Shown here: positions 55,355 through 64,000 of the stretch, one piece after another
How the letters are laid out: each line of letters begins with the position of its first letter
Position numbering within the stretch: the first letter of the stretch is position 1
From: Parapristionchus giblindavisi
Lineage: Eukaryota > Nematoda > Chromadorea > Rhabditida > Diplogasteridae
Assembly (NCBI GenBank): GCA_943737045.1
Contig: CALSFV010000207.1
Location: forward strand, 1,427,501-1,491,500
DNA length: 64,000 bases
Direction of reading: 5' to 3'
Notes under the pieces: generated by a model
The model's database searches: none
What the model saw: the letters and a program-made list of their open reading frames with translations, nothing else
What the model was told of the DNA's origin: nothing
Position numbers and translations under genes: made by a program

Positions 55355-55558
55355 CATAGGTGGGCACGCTGGGGGGAAAGGCTGTGCGCAAACCGGGCAA
55401 GGAGGAGGCAAGGCTGTGCGCATTTCTATTTTTTTGACGAATTCGACTGGAATTTGTCCGATTCTGGCGAGGCAAGGCTATGCGCAAGGCCCCTATAGGA
55501 AAGCAAGGCTATGCGCAATTTTTTTTCATTTTCACACGCCCACCTATGAACCACGCTG
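55355..55558. mobile_element. hAT-type MITE, CATAGGTGGGC family, copy 2, inside an exon
   Basis: The ends CATAGGTGGGCACG and GCCCACCTATG match copy 1 at 12285-12478, with the same AGGCTATGCGCA repeats. On the coding strand the flanks GCGTGGTT and GCGCCGTT are a diverged 8-bp duplication. Taking out the element and one flank restores an open RGG frame across the site, so it interrupted a working exon. Element plus duplication (212 bp) shifts the frame. Confidence 0.9.
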
Positions 55559-55724
55559 CGCGCGGTCGTCGTACGAGCGATGCTGATATCCATCTGTAAG
55601 GAATACGTTAAATAATCAAAGTACTTTTTAGCAATGTGCATTTAACAATATGATGCATTTTAAAATTGCAAAAGCAAGAAACCATCCTTTGCTGTGATCT
55701 CTCATTATCAAAGGAACTCCCCGA

Positions 55725-55825
55725 GGTAATTCTACTCTCCGCTCTGGTAACACTCTCTTGTAGGTAAAAAAGCGAGAGACCATTGCCAGAGCGGAGTTTC
55801 AAATTAGCTCGAGGTGTGCCTTTGA
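55725..55825. repeat. GAGAGAGC hairpin element in an RGG-gene intron
   Basis: TCTCCGCTCTGGTAACACTC and GAGAGACCATTGCCAGAGCG pair as a hairpin, followed by TCGAGGTGTGCCTTTGAA, as in the 20960 copy. Confidence 0.6.
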
Positions 55826-56635
55826 ACGCACTATTATCTCTCGCTGCCACATATCACAACGAAAAGAAATAGTGCGCGACATGAACAGACCATTGCCTTC
55901 CTTTCAAGCCTCCAAAAGGTTCTTCTAATAGAGATGACAACCTACCGTAATCAGGCTTCTGCTCATAGTCTCTCTGCTGCCGATAGCCTTCATCGTTTCC
56001 GCGTGAGATATTCGAGGGTCGTTGACGCGGGCGTACCAGCGCCACCGCATCCTCGCCCTCCGTCTCCTGGAGCGCGCGGACATCGTTCACGATCGGACCG
56101 CGACGCGCATGCAGCGCGACGCGTGTAAAGTCCACATCGGCAGGCTTGGGAGTGGAGTCCTAAAGAGCGTAAATTACGAATGAAATAGGTAACAACAAGA
56201 CGCTTCAAACAATTACAGGGTCTTCAGAAAAGCAAAAAAAATGAGATAGATCCATCTTGATTCAGGGCAGGCTACAATATTTCAAAGTACAGGAACCATC
56301 AACCTTCAGTCTACAGTATCCCTCAAATATTCAAGCTACCGTACTCGAGAAACAGTACCGTTACAGTATCTACTCACCTTATCGACTCGCATGGTTGCAG
56401 CTTCGGCGGCACTGGAGAAGTGCTGTTGAATCGCGTCGTCATGTATCGATCGGTGGCCACGCGTGGCTGCTCTAAAACAAAGATATCAATTAAAAACATT
56501 TTTTAAATAAAAATATCACCAAAAGAATTCTCCGATTGTAGAGTCTACACTGTACACTATAGACAGAATCAAATGGTATTTTTATTTTTTCTAAAGAAAA
56601 ATGAAACGCTAACAAGTGAACAAAGCCCAAGTGTA

Positions 56636-57193
56636 CAGTCCCGCCCGATCGCCCTGTCTAAACGCGGCACGCCTGTGCCGCATCTCGTTTTACGGGCTGA
56701 ATAATGTTTCTAAAAATATGAAAAGTGTACTAATCTTTGGTTGGTCCGATATGATTAATAATGCCACAGAAACGAAAATTTTTGCTTGACTCTAGATAGT
56801 GCAACACAATTTGTGAATTTCGTAGGTATACTGTAATGCTACCGTATGCAATATTCAAATTTTGAATTTCCCACAATTTTTGGCCATTTTGTCGTATTGG
56901 GTGATTCCTGTATTCTCGTTCTTGCTCATTTCCGAATAAAAATTGTGGGAAATTCAAAATTTGAATATTGCATACGGTAGAATTACAGTATACCTTCGAA
57001 ATTCCTAAATTATGTTCCACTATCTAGAGTCAAGCAAAAATTTTCGTTTCCGTCTCATTATTAATCATATCGGACCAACCAATGATTAGTACACTTTTCA
57101 TATTTTTAGAAACATTATTCAGCTCGTAAAACGAGATGCGGCACAGGCGTGCCTCCGCGTGCCGCGTTTAGACAGGGCGATCGGGCGGGACTG
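56636..57193. mobile_element. Tc1/mariner-type MITE with full-length inverted arms
   Basis: The ends CAGTCCCGCCCGATCGCC and their complement are flanked by TA. Each arm is about 255 bp. It is 558 bp and non-coding, in intron 4 of the RGG-rich gene. Confidence 0.9.
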
Positions 57194-57803
57194 TATATCA
57201 AAATAGTTTGAAACCAGAAAATACAAGGTTGATTACTATTGTTCAACTGTTCAAACATTAAACCATCCCATACACTCACCTATCCCTCTGCGCATTCGCG
57301 CCTTCCTCCTTCCTCCCCCCAAATGTTCTCTGACGGAGGTGGCGGGACTTTGGGCACGGACGGAAACGAGGGCGCTGTAGTAGTCTTCTGGGCGGAGCTA
57401 GCAGACGTGCTGCACGCACTCCTCTCTTGGCTAGACTGTAAAGTATGGACTGATTATGAGTACCATATATGAACATATTTCGCAGTAATATAATTACAAT
57501 ATCTACCTGTTGAGAAGACATCTCCGGGGATCCAATCAACGACGACGAACCAAACAGGCCAAGCTGAATAATAACATCAGAAAACTGGAAAAGAAATAAT
57601 GACAGATCATACTCACATTATATTCAACATTATATTCATCCACTCTGATATCCATCAGACCAGCTGCGGAGGCTGCTTCCTCTTCAGACCAAATTCGCCT
57701 CTTACGATCGAGAATAGATGCAATAATTTAACAGCTCAACAGATAATAAAAAAACTACATTTAAACACCATACCGACGAGGTTGGAGTTGAATGGCCTTT
57801 CAT

Positions 57804-58660
57804 TACAAGGGAAAGATGAACGGATTATGGGTAGGCAACAGAAAAATAAAGAGTATTATAAATAAAACCATTTTAATGAGGAAAAAGCATTTTAAATAGT
57901 TTTTCAACAAAATTTGGCAAAGTGCCAGAGAGTTGGACTATTCAACTTACAAAAGTATTCGAGACGTGATTCAGGGATTCAAATTCTACAGTAGAAAGGT
58001 GGGTGACGTGATTCAGGAATTCAAATTTTGCCTGATTGTCAAGTTTTTTCCCTGATTTCGGTAATTTTCCCCTGATATTACGCTAAAATTAGGTGGCTGA
58101 TCTCGTTTCCAAATAGACTTCCTGCATTTATCTTTGCTTATTCGCCATTTTTTGGACATGTGGGTCGGTGCAGCCGCCCCCGTGGCGCAGTTTTTACGCG
58201 TGCACATTATACACTCCGGAATTCGGGCTACTATCGGAGTGGAAAAATTATTTCTTCTCATTTTAAATTTTTCTTTCTTATCCATGCTACTTTGCTATGC
58301 TGTTGTTTGTTTCTTAGCTCTTACTATATACTAAGTGTACTCAATCAATTTTAGCCCTTGTAACTTCGAGGCAGTGATGTTTCACTAGCGCATGAGCTGA
58401 CAACTGTAAGTTACATTCTGTTGTTGTCTGTTGTTGATGTTGAATACCTTTGTTTATTTTATTATTCCTGATACGTTTTTCTGTGTTTTTGTTCTCAGTT
58501 TATCCTTCAGGGAGTGCTAATTGAAATGGTGTTGACGTATTGAAAGTTTGAGCTCCGTAATTGATCATTTTTCTTTCAATATCTGTGGGCAATATGATGA
58601 GAGCCGTGAAATGTGAAATGTAAATGTAGCGAAAATGAATTGATTCATAATTAATTTCAG
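57804..58660. other. Intergenic region upstream of the RGG-rich gene
   Basis: A short direct repeat GTGATTCAGGGATTCAAATT / GTGATTCAGGAATTCAAATT occurs at about 57966 and 58006. No exon is supported. Confidence 0.5.
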
Positions 58661-60457
58661 TAAACATGGAATCGTGAAGGTCAAAGAGCTCTTCGTGGAC
58701 ATAAACACTCCGTTGCTCAGGGTTAGTTATTTCCTTTATTCTGGATGTCCATTGTTTCTTATTTTCGTGTTAAGTTTCGCTCCGCTCTATCCTTCACAAT
58801 CACCCGTTCTCTATCTTGCTCATTCGGGCGATCTTTCATTAGATTTTTGGCAACTTATCATTTGATTGATCTATTCGCAGAGGGATGATATTGTTTATTT
58901 TATCACTTATTCTATCTGCATTCCCAAGCAATTATGCATTGCATCGTGCTAAATTATTCGCTGTGTTCAGCATCCAACTTATTTAGAATACGTACGAAAA
59001 CGATTGTATCATGAATAAGCTAAGTTGTAACCGAAAATATGCCTTGCCACACAGCCCTGGTATGTACATGTGAGAACCAGTGGTCGTATGCATGAACCGT
59101 TTTCACGGGAAAATGTGAAGTCATTAGCGTAGGCGGAGGCGTTTTCCAAAAGTCCACCGCCTTCGCTAATGACGCCACATTTTCCGTGGAAAAAAAGGTT
59201 TTCCGTTGTTCAAGCATACGGCCACAGATTCGCGGCTTATGCCCTATAATCTGCATATTTAAATTTAATTATAATATTTTTCCCTTTCGATTAATTAATT
59301 ATGTCTTATTTGCAGGACTCCCGTTTGTAACGTGCATCATCGTTTTGGACGATGTCGTTATCGCCCCACGTACCCGTGCTCACCTCAAGGTCAGTACTTG
59401 GGGTTCGTATCCCACACGGTTTTGGTCAATTAGTTATCGATTTATAATATAATACAAATCGATAATGCAATAATGGTCAAGGGTAAGAGGAGCTACTCTG
59501 GAAACGAGTTGTCTTCGTTCTCATACGTGGGCGGGCATTGCTGCTGGAAATGAAAATCGGGGGGTCGGAAGCAAAAAATGGAGCATTTATACGTCATTTT
59601 TAGTGATTTTTTTGGAAAATCGGGGGGTCGGGTGCCAAAAATCGGGGGTGTATTGCCGCTAGCGGCAGTGGTGCCCACGTATGTTCGTTCTCGTAGCTGA
59701 TGTATTTGTAGTTGAGCTAATTTATTGAGTTAAATTTAAATAATGTTGATAAGTCTACTAGAAGGATAGGATAATTTAACTTTCGTTTTGTAGCTTGGTC
59801 TATGATCTTTGAACAATGCTTATTATGTAAGTTGTCTACTGAATTTTTATCATTGCAGTGGCTTCCCGGTGCGAATGACGCGTAGTGGAACCGAGTTTCC
59901 AAAGTATCCAACGGGATCCACGCAGACGGAGGTGAGTGTGATCTTTGATATTTTCTTTTCGCAGTTTGTAGTCTGATCAATTAATGAAAACATTATGGGG
60001 TGAAGGGTGAGAGGAGTTACTCTGGAAACGGGCTGGGTATGATACCGTAGGACGTAGGGATTACTGTACTGTTGGGATATTATCAGTAACAAGTGAGATA
60101 AATGTAGTCTGACTTTTCCATCAATCAATCAATCTTTGATCCAGACAAATGCTATCATTTAACCTGAGATAGTATAGAACTAGTGGTTAATGTTTTGATA
60201 AATTGAGACATTTCTAGTGTAGCTGGGACGATCTGCAGTAAACCTAGTATCAGGTCGTCAGTATCCCTAGTCTATGGAATACAATAACCCTAGTCTGTAC
60301 CCGCAGTGCACAGTACCGCTCTAATTCCTCTAATTTCAGTCAGCGTGATTCGGGTCTTCGTGATGTACTCGTGGTCCACGTCGATCCTCCCTCGACATCA
60401 CCACCCTCTGATAATTCCACGTCTGATGCCTCGTCTTCATCGTTGACGTCGACATAA
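58661..60457 (+). CDS. Possible gene, unresolved exons (partial)
   Basis: Four exon-like pieces occur: 58661-58721 (KHGIVKVKELFVDINTPLLR), about 59316-59393 (Cys/Arg-rich, CNVHHRFGRCRYRPTYPC), 59859-59931 (GFPVRMTRSGTEFPKYPTG) and 60344-60457 (RDSGLRDVLVVHVDPPST, Ser-rich, stop TAA). The last three join in phase if the second ends at 59393 with a GTACTT donor. The first does not join the second in phase, so an exon is missing or the gene is broken. No family is recognised. The intron before the third piece carries a hAT-type MITE. Confidence 0.35.
59082..59224. repeat. Hairpin element GTGGTCGTATGC
   Basis: GTGGTCGTATGCATGAAC at the left and GTTCAAGCATACGGCCAC at the right pair. Inner arms GTCATTAGCGTAGGCGG and CCGCCTTCGCTAATGAC also pair. 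It is about 143 bp. Confidence 0.75.
59522..59683. mobile_element. hAT-type MITE, CATACGTGGGC ends
   Basis: This 162-bp element has ends CATACGTGGGCGGGCA and TGGTGCCCACGTATG and the 8-bp duplication TTCGTTCT on both sides. The inside repeats AAAATCGGGGGGTCGG. A distinct family from CATAGGTGGGC. Confidence 0.88.
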
Positions 60458-60904
60458 TATTGATAGTAATAAATTAGAGTATTATAGATATTATAAAGTA
60501 GTATAGACTATTTAGTTATTGATTACCGTTCCTATTATTTTTATTTTCGAAATTATTTGTTTTCATCTCTGCTATTCAAGTATTACTAGATTGATCTTTG
60601 ATCTATATTCTAAAATTACAGTATCTTACTATTTCTAATTAAGAGTTGTTCATCGTTATTACGTGCTGCTGTCGTTTTGCTTGTGTTGTTGTTTTGTATT
60701 TTTGTTGAATATAAATTCGTTATATTCGTCACGTTTTTTTTGTAAAATAAAATAAGATAAAGAAATGTTGATTTTTATTTAATCGTAATAAGAACACAGT
60801 AGCTCAATTTCTACACTTTACGCATCTCTATATTGGAACGGTGCGAGTATCTTAACTGTATCACAATTGAAAATCGAGATATGATGAGTAGAGAAAGGGT
60901 GGGA

Positions 60905-61000
60905 TTGTGATCGACGCGTGGCCTATTGGTAAGATGTTTGCTTCTCTATCCGAAAGATTCGCGTTCGAGTCGGGTTCGAGTCCCGACCGGGGATTCAGTT
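60905..61000 (+). other. tRNA-like sequence (likely pseudo-tRNA or SINE fragment)
   Basis: It contains an A-box-like TGGCCTATTGGTAAGA and a perfect B box GGTTCGAGTCCC with a five-pair T stem (TCGGG/CCCGA). The 3' acceptor strand CCGGGGA has no complement at the expected 5' position, so a functional cloverleaf cannot be drawn. Confidence 0.45.
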
Positions 61001-61076
61001 TATCCCTTATTGTACACTCTGAACTAACGTGACATTGTTTATCTGACAAATTCTACAATACAGAATCGATTTCGTC

Positions 61077-62000
61077 TTAGAAATGACCGTAATGGGGTCC
61101 TTCATAGTGAGAACCGTAGTCAGATCCGTAGTGTGGTCCGTGGTGTCCATCGTAGTGATCTGAATAAGGACGACTTTTTACAATTGCGTTCATCTCAGGT
61201 GTTTCAAGTAAAATTTCCGCGATTAATGGAATATGCTCGAATCATGCATAGATTTTCCGTGATCGTGCATGGAATCGACCGAATTCATGCATAGAATTGT
61301 CGGATCATGCATGGTTTTACGGCACTACTAGGTCGAATGAGAACCGATGAATAATAACCGACTGGATGATAACCATTTGCTTACTTTGTCTATTCACTAG
61401 CGCTTGTCTCTCATATGCAAATGGTTATCATCCAGGCGGTTATTATTCATCGGTTCTCATCCGGCCGAGTGCTGGTTTTACTTCTATCCGCGATGGATGG
61501 AATCAAACATCTGAGATCACACACAACAACCTCCGTATCCGTGGTTTTCTCCACCGTAATATCCATGATCACCGTGGGATCCATCATCATGACCGTGGTT
61601 GTGTCCCTAAAAGACGGACTAGAGAATTCCCGGACCACACGCAACCGCCTACAGTACCCCTTCGTATCCAGTAGAATACTCATCTCGCTTAGCGTGCTGA
61701 CCGTATCCTCCGTACTGATAGCTACCGTACTCTCCCTGCTTCCCATTCTCGTACTTCTTATGGTAATCTACAGTACAGATACAGTAATCCGTCATGTAAT
61801 GACCACTTACCGTTTCCATGTCCATGACCACCGTAGTAGTCCGAACCGTGATCTCCATGGTTACCGTATCCCGCTCCGTAATGACCGGCACCGTAATCTA
61901 AAATGTATATTAATGATTTATTGAATGGAGCGTCTCGCTTACAGTGCTGGGCTGCGGCGGAAGCAACGAGGTGAAGAGCGAATACAGTTGGCGAGTTCAT
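61077..62000 (-). CDS. Gly/His/Tyr-rich secreted peptide precursor, 137 aa
   Basis: Exons (minus): 61943-62000, 61811-61897, 61658-61767, 61531-61606, 61077-61159; phases close (414 nt, stop TAA). The N-terminus MNSPTVFALHLVASAAAQ is a plausible signal peptide. The rest is low-complexity Gly, His, Tyr and Asp (DYGAGHYGAGYGNHGDHG, GHNHGHDDGSHGDHGYYGG, ending PHYGHF). One Lys-Arg pair (QHAKRDEYS) could be a convertase site. The composition resembles nematode YGG/GH-rich neuropeptide-like antimicrobial or cuticle-associated peptides; the role is inferred from composition only. His density might allow metal binding. The start codon lies directly after an array of acceptor-like TTTCAG sites, suggesting trans-splicing. 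Confidence 0.8.
61324..61475. repeat. Hairpin in the last intron of the secreted peptide gene
   Basis: GAGAACCGATGAATAATAACCG and GGATGATAACCATTTGC pair with GCAAATGGTTATCATCC and CGGTTATTATTCATCGG. The arms are about 58 bp. A TCATGCAT-rich stretch precedes it (61230-61318). Confidence 0.75.
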
Positions 62001-62140
62001 CGGAAATCAATCGATAAATAATATTGATCTGTAATCAATCGATAAATAATATTGATCTGAAATCAATCGATAAATAATATTGATCTGAAATCAATCGTTA
62101 AATAATATTGATCTGAAATCAATTGATAAATTATATTTGA
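62001..62140. repeat. Five 28-bp units with TTTCAG ends, directly upstream of the peptide gene start
   Basis: On the coding (minus) strand each unit is ATCAATATTATTTATCGATT plus GATTTCAG. The unit next to the ATG ends GATTTCCG|ATG and the next out ends GATTACAG. Cis introns cannot explain acceptors here, so a spliced-leader acceptor copied in tandem is the likeliest reading. Confidence 0.85.
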
Positions 62141-62203
62141 AGAGCAAAACAAAAAAATGCAAATGCACTCAATACTATCTAGAGGAACACAGAGTTTCGG
62201 GTA

Positions 62204-63418
62204 TAGGTGCTACATTAATTATTGCGACACCGTAAAAAACGAAATAATTTTTTTCAAAAAAATCGAGTTCCGTTCAAATATTTACCAGACGATCTTCAAT
62301 CATGTTGGAATACAATAAAACAGTCATAGCTCGATTCTGCCTCCATTGGTGTTTATGACGTCCTTGAGAAGGGAGAGGTACGCGGGTGTCAAAACACGCG
62401 GGTAAGTGGTGTCCATCTTCGATCACTCTTTCTACAAAACTGCAAGCCGTCTACAGCCCCCAGAGTCACCGAGTGCTTACTACGGACCCCCAGAGTGCTA
62501 ACTGCAATGGTCGGATTGCCCATACCACCTCCCAACCCCTATAAAGTAATTGTTTTGACCAGGATGTGCGCTTCCTTGGTTTTTCTGAATCCGGGCGCCA
62601 AGATCAGAAAGGAATGCGTCATCGAGAAGATAGTCAAGGACGCCAAGCTCCCCTGGAGCCGTTCCCACTTCGGAAATTCATCGTGGACCTTAGAGAATGA
62701 TGGAGCTCAAGTTTATATGGCAAAATTCGTTAAAGGTGGACTCCCGCGATTTTTTTCGTGAACAAACTGTAAAGACAGAAAGGTAGCAAAAGTTATTCTA
62801 CATACAGTACACCGTTTATTTAACGGTAATTCTGCTTATTGATTGCTAGAAACATGAATGAATCATGCTTGCAATCGCAGGCAAAGGCGCGCTTTTTGAA
62901 AATAGGAAAGTTCGGCAATAGGATTCGAACCCACGGCCATGTGCTATCTAGACAGAGGTGTTACCACTGCGCTAAGGGGTTGACGAGCGGTGACTCACTC
63001 TACTTGCATATCACTTTACACTTGCATAAGCGAGATACAAGAGATTTGAATTAGCATTCGCGGGTCTCCACCTTTAAGGCGTGGTGAAAGGAGCAGTTTC
63101 TCGACTTCATTCGAGGAGATTGGTGGCTGCCTTCTCGCCCGATCTTAGCCCCCTGGTCTACTCAGTCTGGGGAACCTTGGAGGGTAGGTCCGGGGCTACT
63201 CCCCACCCATATCTGGAATCTCTGAAGAAAGTCTTGTAGAAGGAGTGATCGAAGAAGGACACCACTTGCCTGCGTGTTTTGACACCCGCGTACCTCTCCC
63301 TTCTTTTTGTATTCCAACATGATTGAAGATCGTCTGGTAAATATTTGAACGGAACTCGATTTTTTTTGAAAAAAAGATATTTCGTTTTTACGGTGTCGCA
63401 ATAATTAATGCCCACCCT
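62204..63418 (+). mobile_element. Decayed mariner/Tc1-superfamily transposon with transposase remnants
   Basis: Long diverged terminal repeats (TTAATTATTGCGACACCGTA and complement, about 200 bp each) enclose a transposase relic on the plus strand. SLVFLNPGAKI, LPWSRSHFG and WTLENDGAQ align with the LVFxEPGxK, LPWAxxHFG and WTFQQDSAP blocks of mariner/Tc1-like transposases. About 63130-63230 reads as a degraded SPDLxPLxYSVWGxLE block. Stops and frameshifts abound. A tRNA-like segment lies between the two coding blocks. Confidence 0.78.
62920..62990 (-). other. tRNA-like sequence inside the decayed transposon
   Basis: The minus strand has A-box-like TTAGCGCAGTGGTAAC and B box GGTTCGAATCC. The T stem pairs only with wobbles, and no 5' acceptor complement exists. 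A tRNA pseudogene or SINE head is more likely than a gene. Confidence 0.4.
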
Positions 63419-63573
63419 TAAAAATCAAAGATCACATTATAACCGTTGTTTATTGTAGAAGGCAGCCTTTAATTATCAAAGATCAAAGATCATGTTACAT
63501 CCGTTGTTTATTGTAGAAGGTAGCCTTAAATATCAAAGATCAAAGATCATGTTCTATCCGTTGTTTATTGTAG

Positions 63574-63722
63574 GCGCAGCTCCGATCGTCACAGCAACCG
63601 ACTCGAAAGCCTCGGCACAGAAGGCGCTGCCGAAGGAGAATAAGGGATTCAAGATGTTACAGATGATGGGATGGAAGGAGGGCGATGGACTGGGAAGGAA
63701 GGGAGATGGACGAGTGGAACCG
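63574..63722 (+). pseudogene. AGGF1 exon 17 (G-patch) copy, continuing beyond the window
   Basis: This 149-bp exon is nearly identical to 25181-25329 (APIVTATDSKASAQKALPKE) with intact acceptor and donor. It is preceded by the same GTTTATTGTAG intron end with AAAGATC repeats, and followed by two more exon-donor junction copies (63830, 63945). Whether more AGGF1 exons follow lies outside the window. Confidence 0.85.
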
Positions 63723-64000
63723 GTGAGTGAGCAGATAGATGACTAACTGACTAGCATGCTTGGTGTGATTAGTTGGTGTGGTAGAGTTTTGGGTGGTAGG
63801 GACTGGTAAGCATGAAGGGGATGGATGAGTGGAATCGGTGAGTGAGCAGATAGACGACTGACTGACTAGCATGCTAGCCGAGGCTAGTTGGTATGGTAGA
63901 CTTTTGGGTTGTATGGACTGGGAGGCATGATGGGAGATGGACAAGTGGAACCGGTGAGGGATCAGATAGATGACTGACTGACTAGCATGCTAGCCGAGGC

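Larger units (their letters stand above)
55079..57803 (-). pseudogene. RGG/RD-rich putative RNA-binding gene, disrupted
   Basis: Exons (minus): 57774-57803 (MKGHSTPTSS), 57617-57700, 57507-57563, 57280-57435, 56378-56471, 55946-56159, 55079-55593. The coding sequence includes SENIWG after a Ser-rich and Pro-rich stretch, HARRGPIVNDVRALQETEGE, and an RGG/RD-rich tail (GYGDYGRDRDYDR, GSSRGLGGYCPRSGRGGY) ending at TGA. The PPPxENxW pattern plus RD-rich segments recalls eIF4B or PRRC2-type translation factors, but that is only a hint. Three lesions are seen: one extra base near the C6 run at 57315-57320, a 204-bp hAT-type insertion at 55355-55558 inside the last exon, and a frameshift near 55270-55290. 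The frameshifts might be sequencing errors; the insertion is not. Intron 4 contains a Tc1-type MITE. Confidence 0.7.

Noticed and set aside
60905..61000. Functional tRNA gene
   Set aside because: The T arm is good but the acceptor 3' strand CCGGGGA has no 5' partner and the anticodon arm does not pair.

Overview
This looks like a window from a rhabditid-type nematode nuclear genome. The evidence is many short introns with GT...TTTCAG borders, an SH2-kinase of the small Fer/Fes type that nematodes have expanded, glutamate transporters, Gly/Tyr/His-rich secreted peptides, and heavy loads of TA-flanked (Tc1/mariner-type) and 8-bp-TSD (hAT-type) non-autonomous elements. No species is claimed. All gene models were spliced by eye: exon phases close exactly for six genes, while one 3' exon and two 5' ends stay open.

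Layout. 1-884: large foldback element. 2507-4079 (+): small secreted protein, 4 exons. 5327-8971 (-): SH2 plus tyrosine kinase, about 471 aa, 15 exons. 9287-25857 (+): AGGF1 homologue (OCRE, RS/RD-rich, FHA, G-patch), 680 aa, 19 exons, with a LINE in one intron and a 2-kb tandem array in another. 26.0-30.6 kb: partial duplicate of the AGGF1 3' end, split by a dead mariner. 31.06-32.22 kb: partial duplicate of an ABHD17-like gene. 32435-34440 (-): protein with an N-terminal ubiquitin-like domain and a kinase-fold domain, 421 aa. 34.5-35.6 kb: two hAT-type elements. 35.8-36.0 kb: another AGGF1 3' fragment. 37024-40792 (+): full ABHD17-like hydrolase, 610 aa, 21 exons. 42592-46254 (+) and 46863-52083 (-): two tail-to-tail glutamate transporter paralogues with matching exons. 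55079-57803 (-): RGG-rich gene broken by a hAT-type insertion and two frameshifts. 58.6-60.5 kb (+): unresolved exons. 61077-62000 (-): Gly/His/Tyr-rich secreted peptide. 62.2-63.4 kb: decayed mariner/Tc1-like transposon. 63574-end: a fourth copy of AGGF1 exon 17.

The genes do not form one pathway. What links the window is its structural dynamics: 3' pieces of AGGF1 and ABHD17-like have been copied repeatedly in the same order, the transporter was duplicated as an inverted pair, and many introns carry tandem arrays.

Main observation. In at least ten introns or gene starts, the repeat unit of the local tandem array contains the splice site of that same intron (5' or 3'). Real splice sites are therefore followed or preceded by several near-identical decoys. 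In one transporter the paralogue lacks the array, which shows the array is recent. I propose this as splice-junction-anchored minisatellite formation; it needs a genome-wide count to test it.
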